64,000 nucleotides of DNA from NCBI GenBank assembly GCA_029948255.1, contig JALIZF010001696.1, forward strand, positions 186,001 through 250,000. The letters run 5' to 3'. How positions within the stretch are numbered: the first letter of the stretch is position 1; every line of letters begins with the position of its first letter. A program made the translations under genes and the position numbers. Shown here one piece after another: positions 10,301 through 22,300 of this stretch. The stretch comes from Telmatactis stephensoni (lineage: Eukaryota; Cnidaria; Anthozoa; Actiniaria; Isophelliidae). The notes below the pieces were generated by a model that searched no databases, was not told the DNA's origin, and was given only the letters and a program-made list of their open reading frames with translations.

Positions 10301-13300
10301 ACTCAAGTATATGAGTAAATTTACTCGTGCGTTTTTGCAGTGTACCATATATTACGTCGGTATAGCTACAATGAAAAAGTCATATTCTGATCAATAAACT
10401 TGAGGCCGACGGTACGACGACTTTTCCCCTGCCCTCCCTGCTCTCCATTATAGTGCTCCATTTTACAGATATTTAAATCTAATTAAAGCTACAAGGACAG
10501 AGTGAAATCAAAGTAAGTGTGCAAAGTCACTGGCAATCTAACTTGTAGCATCTCGCTTTGAAGATCACTTATGAAGCACTTCCATGCACTTTCATGCACG
10601 TCCATGCACGTCCATGCACGTCCAGAGTGATATCAAACAAAAACAACATACTTACAGTATCAAAATTATATCTTATGTCAGCACTTGGTACTCCAACGAA
10701 GTTGTAAAATGGTGCGTAGTCACTATCCATTAGCAGTCGTTTGAATCTGAAATTATTATAAAGCCATCTAATTTGGTCTTACAAATTGAAACAACAACTG
10801 CCATATTTAAAAAAGAATAATTCCTTATCCCTTATATAGAGTCATGTAACACAACAAATTTATGACAATAATACAATAAATGTGAGAGCTTGGATAGACC
10901 ATAACTTTTTAAGGAGGTGTTTACATGACACTAGGATCATCCTAGCAGGCGCATCATCCTACCCGTTATACATTTACTGCATTATGTTCAGTAGAATGAT
11001 CCTAGTACGTACCGCGAAGCGAAGACACAAATTTTTATGTAAACAGAATGCAGTATAAGTATAGCAGGTAGGATGATTCGCCAGCTGATTGAATGATCCT
11101 ATAGTGCCATGTAAACTGCCCCTTAGGTGTTTCTTTTACTCACTCACCGTGGTAGAGACTTGTCGTTTCTCTGCGGCGTCCTTCGTACCCACTGATCAAA
11201 GACACTTCCATTTCCATCGGGTGAAGGTACCTTTTAGACAGAGGCAATATTTCCATGATGTATAAATGAAACCTTTATTTTGAAAAACGTCAGGGTCATC
11301 CATTTGGATGAAACATCTGCTCTTAGTTAAAGCCATATCAATCATAGTACGCAAATTGTACCAATATATGGGTAGGCTCCTTGACATATCCCACAATATT
11401 ACTTATCGCATGACACATCCAAAAGCCAGTGTTTCAACCATGCCAATAAATCTCGTATTCCACTAAAACAATGGCGATAACCACTTATCGCCACTAGTGG
11501 CATCACTATAATATATGATTATCGCCACTGTACAGCACACGATTGCCATGCAAATTGTACCGCGTACAATAGCAGGTGTCGGATCATTAACTGCATGTAC
11601 TATCTACAGGTAAAGCTTAGCATTAGGAACATCCTAGTCATCTTAAATACACTTGCTCTTTTGAATGTGGGATGTGCTAATGCATAGCAGTTTACACGTG
11701 CTTATCGGACAAGTTACAAAACTCTTTTTTGTATTGCAAATGTCGTGCGATAGAATGGTTAAAGAATGTCTACTCCCCGGGGGGGGGGGGGGGGGACTCC
11801 GACCGTAAATGGACGGGGATGCTCGTCGTACCTTTTAGGGGTCAAAATCTTCAATCTGGTACCTTATAGGGTGTCTCAGACTTAAGTGGACTACCAGAGA
11901 CATAGCTGGTACCTTTTTAGGGACTGTTTTAGGGTAAATAAACTACCTAAAATAAGCATGAAAGGGACGATTTCAATGATCTGAATTGTCTACTCCATAA
12001 AGATTTATCACACTCGTAGCCATTCTTTGCCCTTACATATCCGATAATTTACGGTAGCATGCAAACATACCCGGCCGTAAATTAACACATGGTCACCAAC
12101 AAAAAGGTGTTAATCCTGGTGCCAGCAATGTAGATAGTGAGCACAGAGACAGGAGCCTCTCCAAGTGGTTTCTGAAGATTGTGGCAGGGAGTAACATTTT
12201 ACAGAAATTCTCAAACTTCAGGGAACATAAATTAACGTGCTTGTTAAATTATCGGATCTAACGTGGAACGAGTCTCTTATCCTACTTCTTGCCGATATCG
12301 TGCATTGTAATCGCCTGGATCCATGATGTTACTCACCTTTTTAGAAGCTTCCATGATAGCCCGTTTAAGAAGAGGCATAGATCTTGCTAAAAATGTATAG
12401 TTACCTAAAAACAAGTTCAAAATTTAAAACTTTAAGTCTGATGTTCGCTTTTTGTAACTGATGAATAGCTGCACTTATAATTGGTACAATTCGAAAAGGT
12501 CAACGAGCTGTTCATCATATATTGACTACAAAATACGTTCTCCTTTGGGACACACGATCAGTGCTACTTTCTTGCAAAATCGTACACGATCGTACATTGT
12601 ACTCACTGTAACTCACTACACTAGAGCCCCCACCAACTCGAACCAGAACTCAAACCCTTTTAACTCGAAAACCTCGCTATCCGGCTCCAACACAAACTCA
12701 TTTTTTCAGCCAATCACTATCCGTTATCTGGAATCCCCGCTATCTTGAACAATATTTAGCTTCTAGCCTCTAGGAATTCGAGTTAGCCGGTTCCAAGTTT
12801 TGTGCAGCCGGACTCCTTGAGATTGGAGACAGGATCTGCTTACAAATATTAATTCAGTTGATGGCAATGCAAGTTTAGGTATCCACAACATACCCAGTCG
12901 TAATTTCTTTGCCACTCGTTGCACTTTATATTGGCTGTAATTCTGCAGAACAAGACTCAAGTCTACTTCTGCAACCAGATAAAGATGCAAGGGGGGCAGA
13001 CGTTGCTGATTTTGCAGCTTTAGTGCTCAAAGTTGCATGGGGTTCTGGTTTATTGGAATTGGAAAACATTTACATAAATACATTAAAATCCATTGACAAT
13101 ATTACCATCGATAGCTGAATCAACATTAATGTATGCAACAGCACGTGACATGAGGATCTGCGCATGCTCCTGTCGTTAAAATGAAAACAAATAATAATTT
13201 ATTTGTATTCTGACAAATATAGACTTATAACATATCGAATCCAATGATTGATTCACTTATCTATCATAATGATTGACCAGAATTGATATTATATTGATGC

Positions 13301-16300
13301 TGTATTATTTAATTTCCTTCATTCTTTAAAACTGTCCATCCTTCCATATATATATCGTAGACTATATCGTGTCTGACTTGTCATCTTCATAAAAAAACAT
13401 CTAATTATCTTAAGTTTTACCTCGACCCATTCAGTAGATCCTATAAGGCCAACTTCTTCAGCGCCCCAGCTTCCAAAGACAATTGTTCGTCTGGGTTTCC
13501 ATCCTGAAAGAAAGCAGCCACGTAAACCAATTTTCTTTGAAATGGATTTGTGACAAATTGACGGGGCTGTGCACAAAGCGGGAATGTACAGTTTATGAAC
13601 TTCCCTTATTGTACTTAACAAATATAGATTCCATTTTTCCGTGCGTCTGTACTCTAATCGATGCACAGATGACTTCAAAATGTGGTGAGAACAAAAAAGT
13701 ACGCCACGAGACGAAGTCGAGTGGCGTGACTGTTGTTCTCACCACATTTTGACGTCTTCTGTGCATCGATTAGAGTACAGACGCACGGAAAAATGGAATG
13801 TATCTGTTTTATATAATATTTATCGAAACATTCCAACCAATCAGAGCGCGCGTAAGATTCGATGACACCATCTATGTATGTGTACTCTAATCACACATGG
13901 TTGTTCGACCAATCAGAGCGCGCGCGTAATATGCCAATTATTATATAACACCACTTCACTTATTATTTTTAGTGTTAAAGCGACAATATTGCAACGTAAG
14001 GATAATGAACTTTGAGATAAACATTGTACGTTATAGAAAGGGGAACTGGGGTGAACAAGTTTGGGCAGCTGTGTCTGTGTATGAAAATACTATACAATGT
14101 GTGAAGGGCCAAGCCTCAAAACGTCAGTAATGTAAGAACTCTCTTTTATCAGTGGTTACAGATTTCCATTCATTTCTGTAATACAATAATCTCTACGCAA
14201 GACCACAATGCATCCTTCCTTCAATAGTCCTTGAAGGACTAGTGATATAGTCTATTATATACAACAATAGTTGTTTACGATTGATTAAAAGTAAAGTAAA
14301 GTAAAGCAACCATATTTAACGTCGATAACTCGTGACAGTAATTCAACTGATAAACTTGAGGTCGACGGTGCGCTCATTTTACTCCCCTCTTTCCATCAGT
14401 GCTCCGTTTTAAGGGTATTTAAAGCTAATTAAAGCTACACAAAATGGAAAGAAGTTGAAACAAGGATGTGAAGTCACTGGGGATCGAACTAGGGACCTCT
14501 CGCATTGAAGGCCGCGCACTAACCAACTGTGCCATCCTTGCTGCTGATTGGAAGAAATATTTGCTGAGAGACTGTAAATGTTGGCGTACCTTTCTTTAGT
14601 AAATTTCCTAAAACTCGGGATACTTCGACTAATGCTGCTGTCCCACTTGAGGGGTCTGTGCCACCAAATACCCATGCGTCTCTATGGTTACCGGAAATAA
14701 CAAGCTGGTCTGAAGAGAATAATAATGATTATTTCCGATTCGTGGCTACGGTAGAAAACAAGCCACTCAATATGTCTGACAGTCGTCGATTCCAAAAAAT
14801 GCTCCATGTCAACAAGACTGATTTTGAGTTCAAAAGTGCAGCTTCCGTGTACCTTTAATTGATCAAACTCATTTATTTGAAATAGTCAGTCTATCATCAT
14901 CAGCCACAACACATAATATGAATCCCTACGATCATTTCTTTTCTTTTTGTTTGTTTGCTTGTGTGCTTGTTTTTTGTTTTTGTTTTTGTTTTTGTTTTTT
15001 TTTTTCGTCCGGTTTCTTTTTTTTTTACTTCTTTGGATTCTATGGTATTTGTGATTTAAACTTTTTTTAAACACAGGCGCATGCCTCTGTACTGCAGTAC
15101 TAGACTGGCTTTGAGATGTACAAAATCATTGACAGAATTTTTAGCATGAGTTTGTCGGGATGTGTGCGCTCAAAAAGCAAGAGAAACACTCGGATACGCC
15201 TCGTGTTCCTAAGCTTGCTTTTCTCTTGCTCTACATCTTCCATCGTGTTTATATCACATGCAGTACAGAGACATGCGTGCGCGTTTTATATTGCTTAATC
15301 ATATTCTTATCGAGCCATGTGTCTTCATGATCAGTTCTCTAATATAAACATGGTAGCTAGCCGATCAGCACGCGCGCGCATACCTGGTTCTTCGCGCCCT
15401 CGTATATAACCAACGACATTAAAGATATCTCTTTTTACGAAATGGCTGTCAACTGTTAGGGTAACTACACGAGTATCACTAGCATCGGTTTGTAGTCCAT
15501 ATGTAATAGGTAAACCACCTTTCCAATAAAATTTAGGAAGTTTCCCTGTCAATGTACTAGAAAATTATACAAAAGTATGAGAGCTCGTTGCAAGAAAGTC
15601 AAGTATCTTTTATATATAATAGTCCGTGTTTACACTTGAACATTAAGCTGGTTTAAATATGTTTAACAATATTCCCCAAGAAATCTCAACATTTTGACCA
15701 TCAATCAGTTGCTACTTAGTTGAAACTTAAGTGTAAACACGGCCTCGGACACTTCACACTTAGGCCGTGTTTACACTTGAGTGATTACCTAGATTGAGCT
15801 ATCTTTCAATAATGATCAGGAAATTTAAGGCACTGCTTCAAAAATGTTAGGTCCATTACATTAGATATAGAACTGTTGGCACGATTGGTTTTATTTTTGA
15901 CGCCTACCCAAATAACTATCCAACCCACCCATCGTACGCGATGTTGCTATGAAAACGTTTAATTCTACAACCCTGAAATCAGTTTGGTAAACCCTATGAA
16001 TGTATGGGGTTGGGATCAATAGCAAATGCACTAAGGTGAATAATGCACAAAAACACTATGGATGTCACATCGTGCCAATAAGTACTGGCAAAGTTTGTAG
16101 TTGTTAAGTTCATTCATTTGTCAAAGGTGGCACCATACTATAGACAAGTGTTGCAAAAAAACCAATTCTTCACAATCAAGTAGGCACATTGAATTGGGCA
16201 ATGAATTATGCTGTTGATAAAAGAAGCGTCTTTTTCGAGAGAGGACGTATCACAAGAGGGGCGTAGGGACCTTAAAAAGAACTACCCTGGACCCCTGGGA

Positions 16301-19300
16301 CCTTAAAAAGAACTACCCTGGACCCTACAAGTTAGAGTTTGAACTTCTTAAAGAAGTGCACGATGACTCTAAATACGAATCCTCATATAAATTTTGAATG
16401 GATGAAGCGAGAACTAGCATTGTCTTAATCTTGCATGAAAATGAGGATATTTCCGCTTCGGAAATATATATAGCATAAATCAGTATTAAGAGTCGTCAGT
16501 TGATTACCTTCAAGAGACCATAATACTAAAAGAGCGAAACTCAGTATTGATGTCTGTGCGATGTTCGTGGCGCCTAAGGCTATTTTTAGTAATTTCACCA
16601 TCGCGCGCGCAAGGCACTTAAACAATAGAATTCAAACGGTCCCGTACGTCAAAAATCAAATTCTATTGGTTGAGGGCCTTGCGCGCGCTATGGCGAAGTT
16701 ACTAAAAATAGCCTTAGTCGCCGAAAACATCGCATAGACATCAATACTGAGTTTCGCTCTCTTAGTATTGTGGTCTCTTGTTACCTTAGAATGCGTTCTG
16801 CGTCTCCATATGATATTGACATTGTCGGAATCGTTGGGACATTTCCATTGAAATCAGGCTGGACGGGTATACGGTATATACCCTCTAGAAATGCAAACGA
16901 AATTACAAAAATAATGATAATTATATGAAATTGGCCACCCTTATGCCTATTGAAAAGTCTACTCATATCTTTTTCAGTATGATTACCAAATTCGAAGCAA
17001 TTTTTATTAGCTTTTTGGGTATTTTTGGAAATTGATCGACACCTAAATATTCCATTTAATTAATCTATTATGAAGGTATATATATATAACAAAAACATGT
17101 TAGCATATTAATGCAGGTTGCAATAAAGTTCGTCTCGATCTGTCTTCTTAACCTTCTTAAGCTTCTTTGCTCATTAAATATTTTAAAGTGCCTATAAGCC
17201 TTAGCGAAAATGTATATTTTTAAAACGTTGAGTATCTTGGGGAAATATAATTAAAGCGACATCAAAGATGTAAGGATTTTTCCAGTGTATCTGTCTGTTC
17301 AAAGCTGTCGCTCCAGACAAAAATACGCGTTCTTTGGAAGGCTGCCAGGACGAATTTGGTTAATAATAAACTAATTTGGTTGATAATAAACTTTGACATT
17401 GTGACGTAATGTAAGGCATATTGTGACGTAATGTAAGGAATCACGGCATTTAGACTCATAGAAAGAGCTGAAAATAGCTATATCAAAGTAGTAGAATTTG
17501 AAGCAGAAGTTAAATATAGTGTATACCAACAACAATATACAAGGATATTAAGAGCTTGTAGCGTCTAAACTATTAAACTTCATTCCTGGGTCTCAGTCTT
17601 CCAGAGTTCTCACAAATTTTTCCACAGGATGCCAAAATGTGCTCTTTCTCCAACTTTGCAGCGGTTTTTTCCCGGTCAACAGAAATTGAAAGACCCACTT
17701 TTCAAAATATTTTCGTTTGAGAGGCCAAGCTCTTTTGAGAGAAATTATTTGGCTAGACTTTATAGGCACTTTAAGAGGTGGAACACCAAATATGGAATTC
17801 CTTCTCCAAATATAGGAAAGGGAAAATGTATTATTACCGATGGATGGAAAGTTAGGAGTCGTCAAATCGCCACCACCCTTAGATGTTTTTACGCTACCAC
17901 GAGGCACAGCAGTACTTGGTAACCAGTTGTAGTCAGGATACACCTTGTCAGAACCTTCTTGTGCATAGTCTTCGGGATCAGGGTATAAAATAACACCAAT
18001 TGCACCTTGCTTTTCAGCGCGGAAGATCTAAGTGAGTTGAAAAGGAGAATGATTTGCCTCAAAAGACCATAATATTAAGAAAGCAAAACCCACTATTGAT
18101 GTCAGTGCAATGTTAATTCGTGGCGACTTAGGTTATTTTAGTAACTTCGCCATAGCGCGCGCAAGGACTCTTAAACAATAAACTCAAACGCCGAAAGCAA
18201 ACGGTTCCGTCCACGCGCACGTCAAAGATTATGAAATTCTACTGTTCGAGAACCTTGCTTGCGCGCGATGGCGTTGTCACTTAACACAAGACGCTATAAT
18301 AGCGTTCACTTGGGCTACGAGGAGGTTCGAATAACAAAGCTTGCTTGCAAAGGCCACTTGGGTAATTTTGCACACCTGCATGCTCGGCCCAGTAATAAAC
18401 CTATCTAATAAAGATTTGGAGTTAAAAATTACTTCTGATAACCGAAAGCGCGGTTATTACGGAAAAATATCAGACCGTGGTCTTGACAGTGCATGTGGAC
18501 TGGGCAAGCCCGTGATTCTTACGTAGAATCAACACTAAAAATCTTGCATGGATTATCCAAATTTTAAAATTGTTTAAAGTACTTAACTTTACTGACGTTT
18601 TAAGCCTTCAAACTTGCCTAAAGATTGTTCTTGAAATAGGAAATCAGTTTTGGTGATCATCCAGCATAAGAAAAACCGTAAAATCCATAAACAGTCATAG
18701 GCGTAACTTCTTGACTTTGCAAAGAACACTTATACACTTAGAAATATTCCCGGAAATGTATTCTTTTATCTACTCTTTCTCTGTATTTATGAAATCATTC
18801 TTACTGGACTATGATTGGTTCTCCTATTTCCCCAAGGGTTTGGAACAGTCTATTAGCATCACAATGAAACTTCGCCAAATAGACTATCCCGATTAGTCAT
18901 TAGAATTATTAAGTGTCTAGGTAGCGCAGCGGTCTAAGGTGATATCTAAAGGTATGGATTAGGGTCCGGATATCGTCTCCCTCCCTGGCCTTCGGGCTAA
19001 GTCAACTGTTATATGTAGCACCGGGATAGCGTGGATGGGGCCGAAATCTTCATCCGTAACGTAAGTCGATTCGATGTCTCAGCTTCTAGGAATGTCTCGG
19101 GAGAATCGTCCCAAATTTCATTTCTAACCTTTTTCTTATTTTTTCAATTATTTAGTTATTCTTTATCCATTTCCGGGGGGTCCAATTTAAGGGTTACAGG
19201 TTCGAGCCCTGTTTAGGTCGGAATATTTTTCTTTTTTTCCCTTTTATCCTTTCCTGTTCACTCTCTTTTTTCTTTTTCGCTTTCTTACTACTTAGATTTT

Positions 19301-22300
19301 AGCATTTTCTGTAATTTTTTAGTATTTTTATTTTTTTGCAATTTGTTCTAATATGAATATTAAATTGTATAATTATCAATTTATTCAAATTATTTGAGAA
19401 ACTTGAAGAAACAATACGTCGTAGAACTGGAATTCTTTAATGTGCGAATTTTCGACTAGCCAATACTAGTCTTCATCAGGCTTAAAAGGATTACAATTGG
19501 AATCGGTAAATGTATATATAAGATATGGATATAGGAAGTGACGTAACAGGAAATAGATATACAAGTTTACAAATGTGGTAAATAGACGGAAATTACAGTA
19601 AAGATAAGAAATGGTAATACTTATAACAGCATATGTATAAAATGAATGGAAATAAAACTAAAACTAAAACGTCTCATCGCGTTTATTAAGTCCATTAGGT
19701 TCAAGAGAATTAGCAAGCGTGGTTATATAGTGAGCTTAATTCTTTAGCTTTGCGGATTCAAATTATATTTCTTGGATATACTATAATATTCCATACACCT
19801 TGATGCAGCACATTCATAAATTCAAATGGATCAGGAGTTCTTAGTATCAAGGAGTCATGTCGGTCTCAGCCTCTTAAAGCTCGAAGATTCTAAAAGTGTC
19901 AATATTAATGTTTGTCGAAATTAGCCACAATCGGCGCCTTTTTGAATGACACATGCATTTGTGGAAGAAAATGACTTATCTTGCTAAATTTGTTCTCACT
20001 GGCAACTACGCTTGTTTAATTCAGTCATCCCTTATTCAATGTTGAGGTAAGAAAAGTCTCCCACCCTGGAATCTGACCAGCGGACAAAATTGCTTAGGGG
20101 GCGAGGAGGGGGGGGGGGGGGGGGAGTCACAATTTATAGGTGTAGAATTTTGACAATTTTTTTGACAGTGTGTCAATTGAAATCGGCGCCAATTGTAGAT
20201 GGAAAAGAGTAAAATAGATATACGTGAATTTCGAAGAAAAAACTGACGCTAGACAGTTGAATCATATATTGAAAACATCTTACTTTTGTTCCACGCGTCC
20301 CGCGTCCATATCGTATGATTAGTATTTTCCCAGTAACGTTTACGCCAGCTTCTTTTAACTTTTTAAAGTCACCAGTACGACCGTAATACGCATAGACAAG
20401 CTTGCCCTGAATAACAAAAGGAGTAAGTGAATAATGACAGATAGAGTCGATTGACAGTCGTATGACTGTGAAAACGGCGCCACACGGTTACGGGACGTTT
20501 ACGCTAGCAATTTTGAATCTTTTTTTACCGACAAGGCCACGGCACGGTGCGATCCGTTTTACACTCATACGAAAACTAATCTATATAAATTATACAATAT
20601 GATAAGACTGATAGCTGTGAGTTACGCCGTGCATGAGATTATTAATAACTTTTTTCTTTGTGAAAAGACACTATAGTATAGCACCGCGCGCACATTTTTA
20701 AACTTCCACACCTTTTCATTTTCCAATGATAGAAAATGCAATTTTCAGTGATTGGAAATATCTAGGGAATATATAGAAAAATGTATTTTTCTACATTTTG
20801 TCGAATTCCTATCATAGGAAAATACAATTCCTACATATTTCCTGGATATTTCCTATCATAAGCAAAAATAAGCAAAAATTTCCAGTGTAATATTTAACCT
20901 CACCGTCACTGATCCAGAAGGAGAATAAGCATTGAATGGTGGAACGACTTCCGAGCTGTTCTCAGCAGGATCTAAAATCTTTTCTAACAAAACTGACGTA
21001 CGAAAAATCTCGTTTCCTGAGTCGTCTTTAATGGTAACAGAACCAGGAAGTCCAGGAACAGGCAAAAGTACATTGTACTTCTTGAGTTGAACCTCATCAA
21101 AACCATATTGAAGTAGCTTTTCTTTTATTCTTAATGCTTGTTGGTAACTTTCGTTGGTACCAGGGAAGTGAGTTGTACTAGAAAAGTTCCTAGAATATAT
21201 CCAAGTTATATGATAATTGGTATATTACGCGCGCTCTGATTGGTTGAGAACCGTGGATTTATACACACGCACAGATGACGTCACAGAATCTGACGCCTAC
21301 TCTAATTGGTTGAAATGTTTCGATCAGTATTACATAAAACAAAAAGATTCCATTTTTCGTGCACCTGTACTCTAAAAGATGCACAGATGACGTCAAAAAG
21401 TAGTGAGAGCAACAGTCACGACACTCGACAAGTGGCTTGTTTTTGTTCTCTTCATATTTTGATGTTTTGATGGCATCTGTACATCTATATTTAAAAACTC
21501 GTTAAGCCTTTAGTCCAACACTTGGACCATATTGCTCACGAACACAAGGTTTTTACCTCACAAAGTCTTCCTCATTAGTACTCTTTATATAAAGAATTAG
21601 TATGTAAAGAATATTAATCGAGGATGGCTTTATCAGAGATAAAATCTATCTCAATTTTATATGATGACTTAATAAAAATGATAGTCGACTCTCAACTAAG
21701 CACCAAATTAAACATCAAGGCTCTTCCTATTGACAAATAAAAAGCCTCCCCCAAGTGTGGGATGTATGTTTGTGCTCTTTGCTCATGATCAGAATGTTAT
21801 AAGCAGTTCTAGAATAAGAATGTCTTTCCCAACATTTCCTTTGAAAGTTTTATTTGATATCACTTTAAATTGATAGAGGTATCTAAATGCGCGCGGACAC
21901 ATACGATGTAACGTTTTTAAAACGTTGCACGCAATACCTGCTCCATCGTGTGCTACTCATGCAGTTACACGCATCGTTTGTAACATTCCCAAATGGGAGT
22001 TGAGTTATAGTATTGCAACGCGCGCAAAGATTTGCATAGTCAAATACACAGCCGCTGTTGGAGTTGGTACGCATGCAATGCCTCATTCCCCAAAACAGGA
22101 GGCGTGTAGTCACACGTTGCGTAACGACCCTACCTGCGGCTACGTAAGGGCTGGTTTTTACGAGTGACGGAAACAGAAGCGGAAGGATCATAAAAGTATG
22201 TCCAACATAACAAATGGATTCTAATAGTAATGTGCATTTTACCACAGGAAGCCCTTTATATATAAAACAAAAACAAAAGAAAAAACTAGTTCGGGAGTCC

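Noticed and set aside
11231..11250. In-frame stop upstream of gene 1 exon 11 as evidence of a pseudogene
   Set aside because: The stop lies before the acceptor AAG, in the intron. With exon 11 at 11230-11148 the frame is open and the length matches gene 2 (83 bp).
17629..17922. 97-residue plus-strand frame
   Set aside because: It overlaps the antisense of GCPII gene 1 exon 4 and intron 4.
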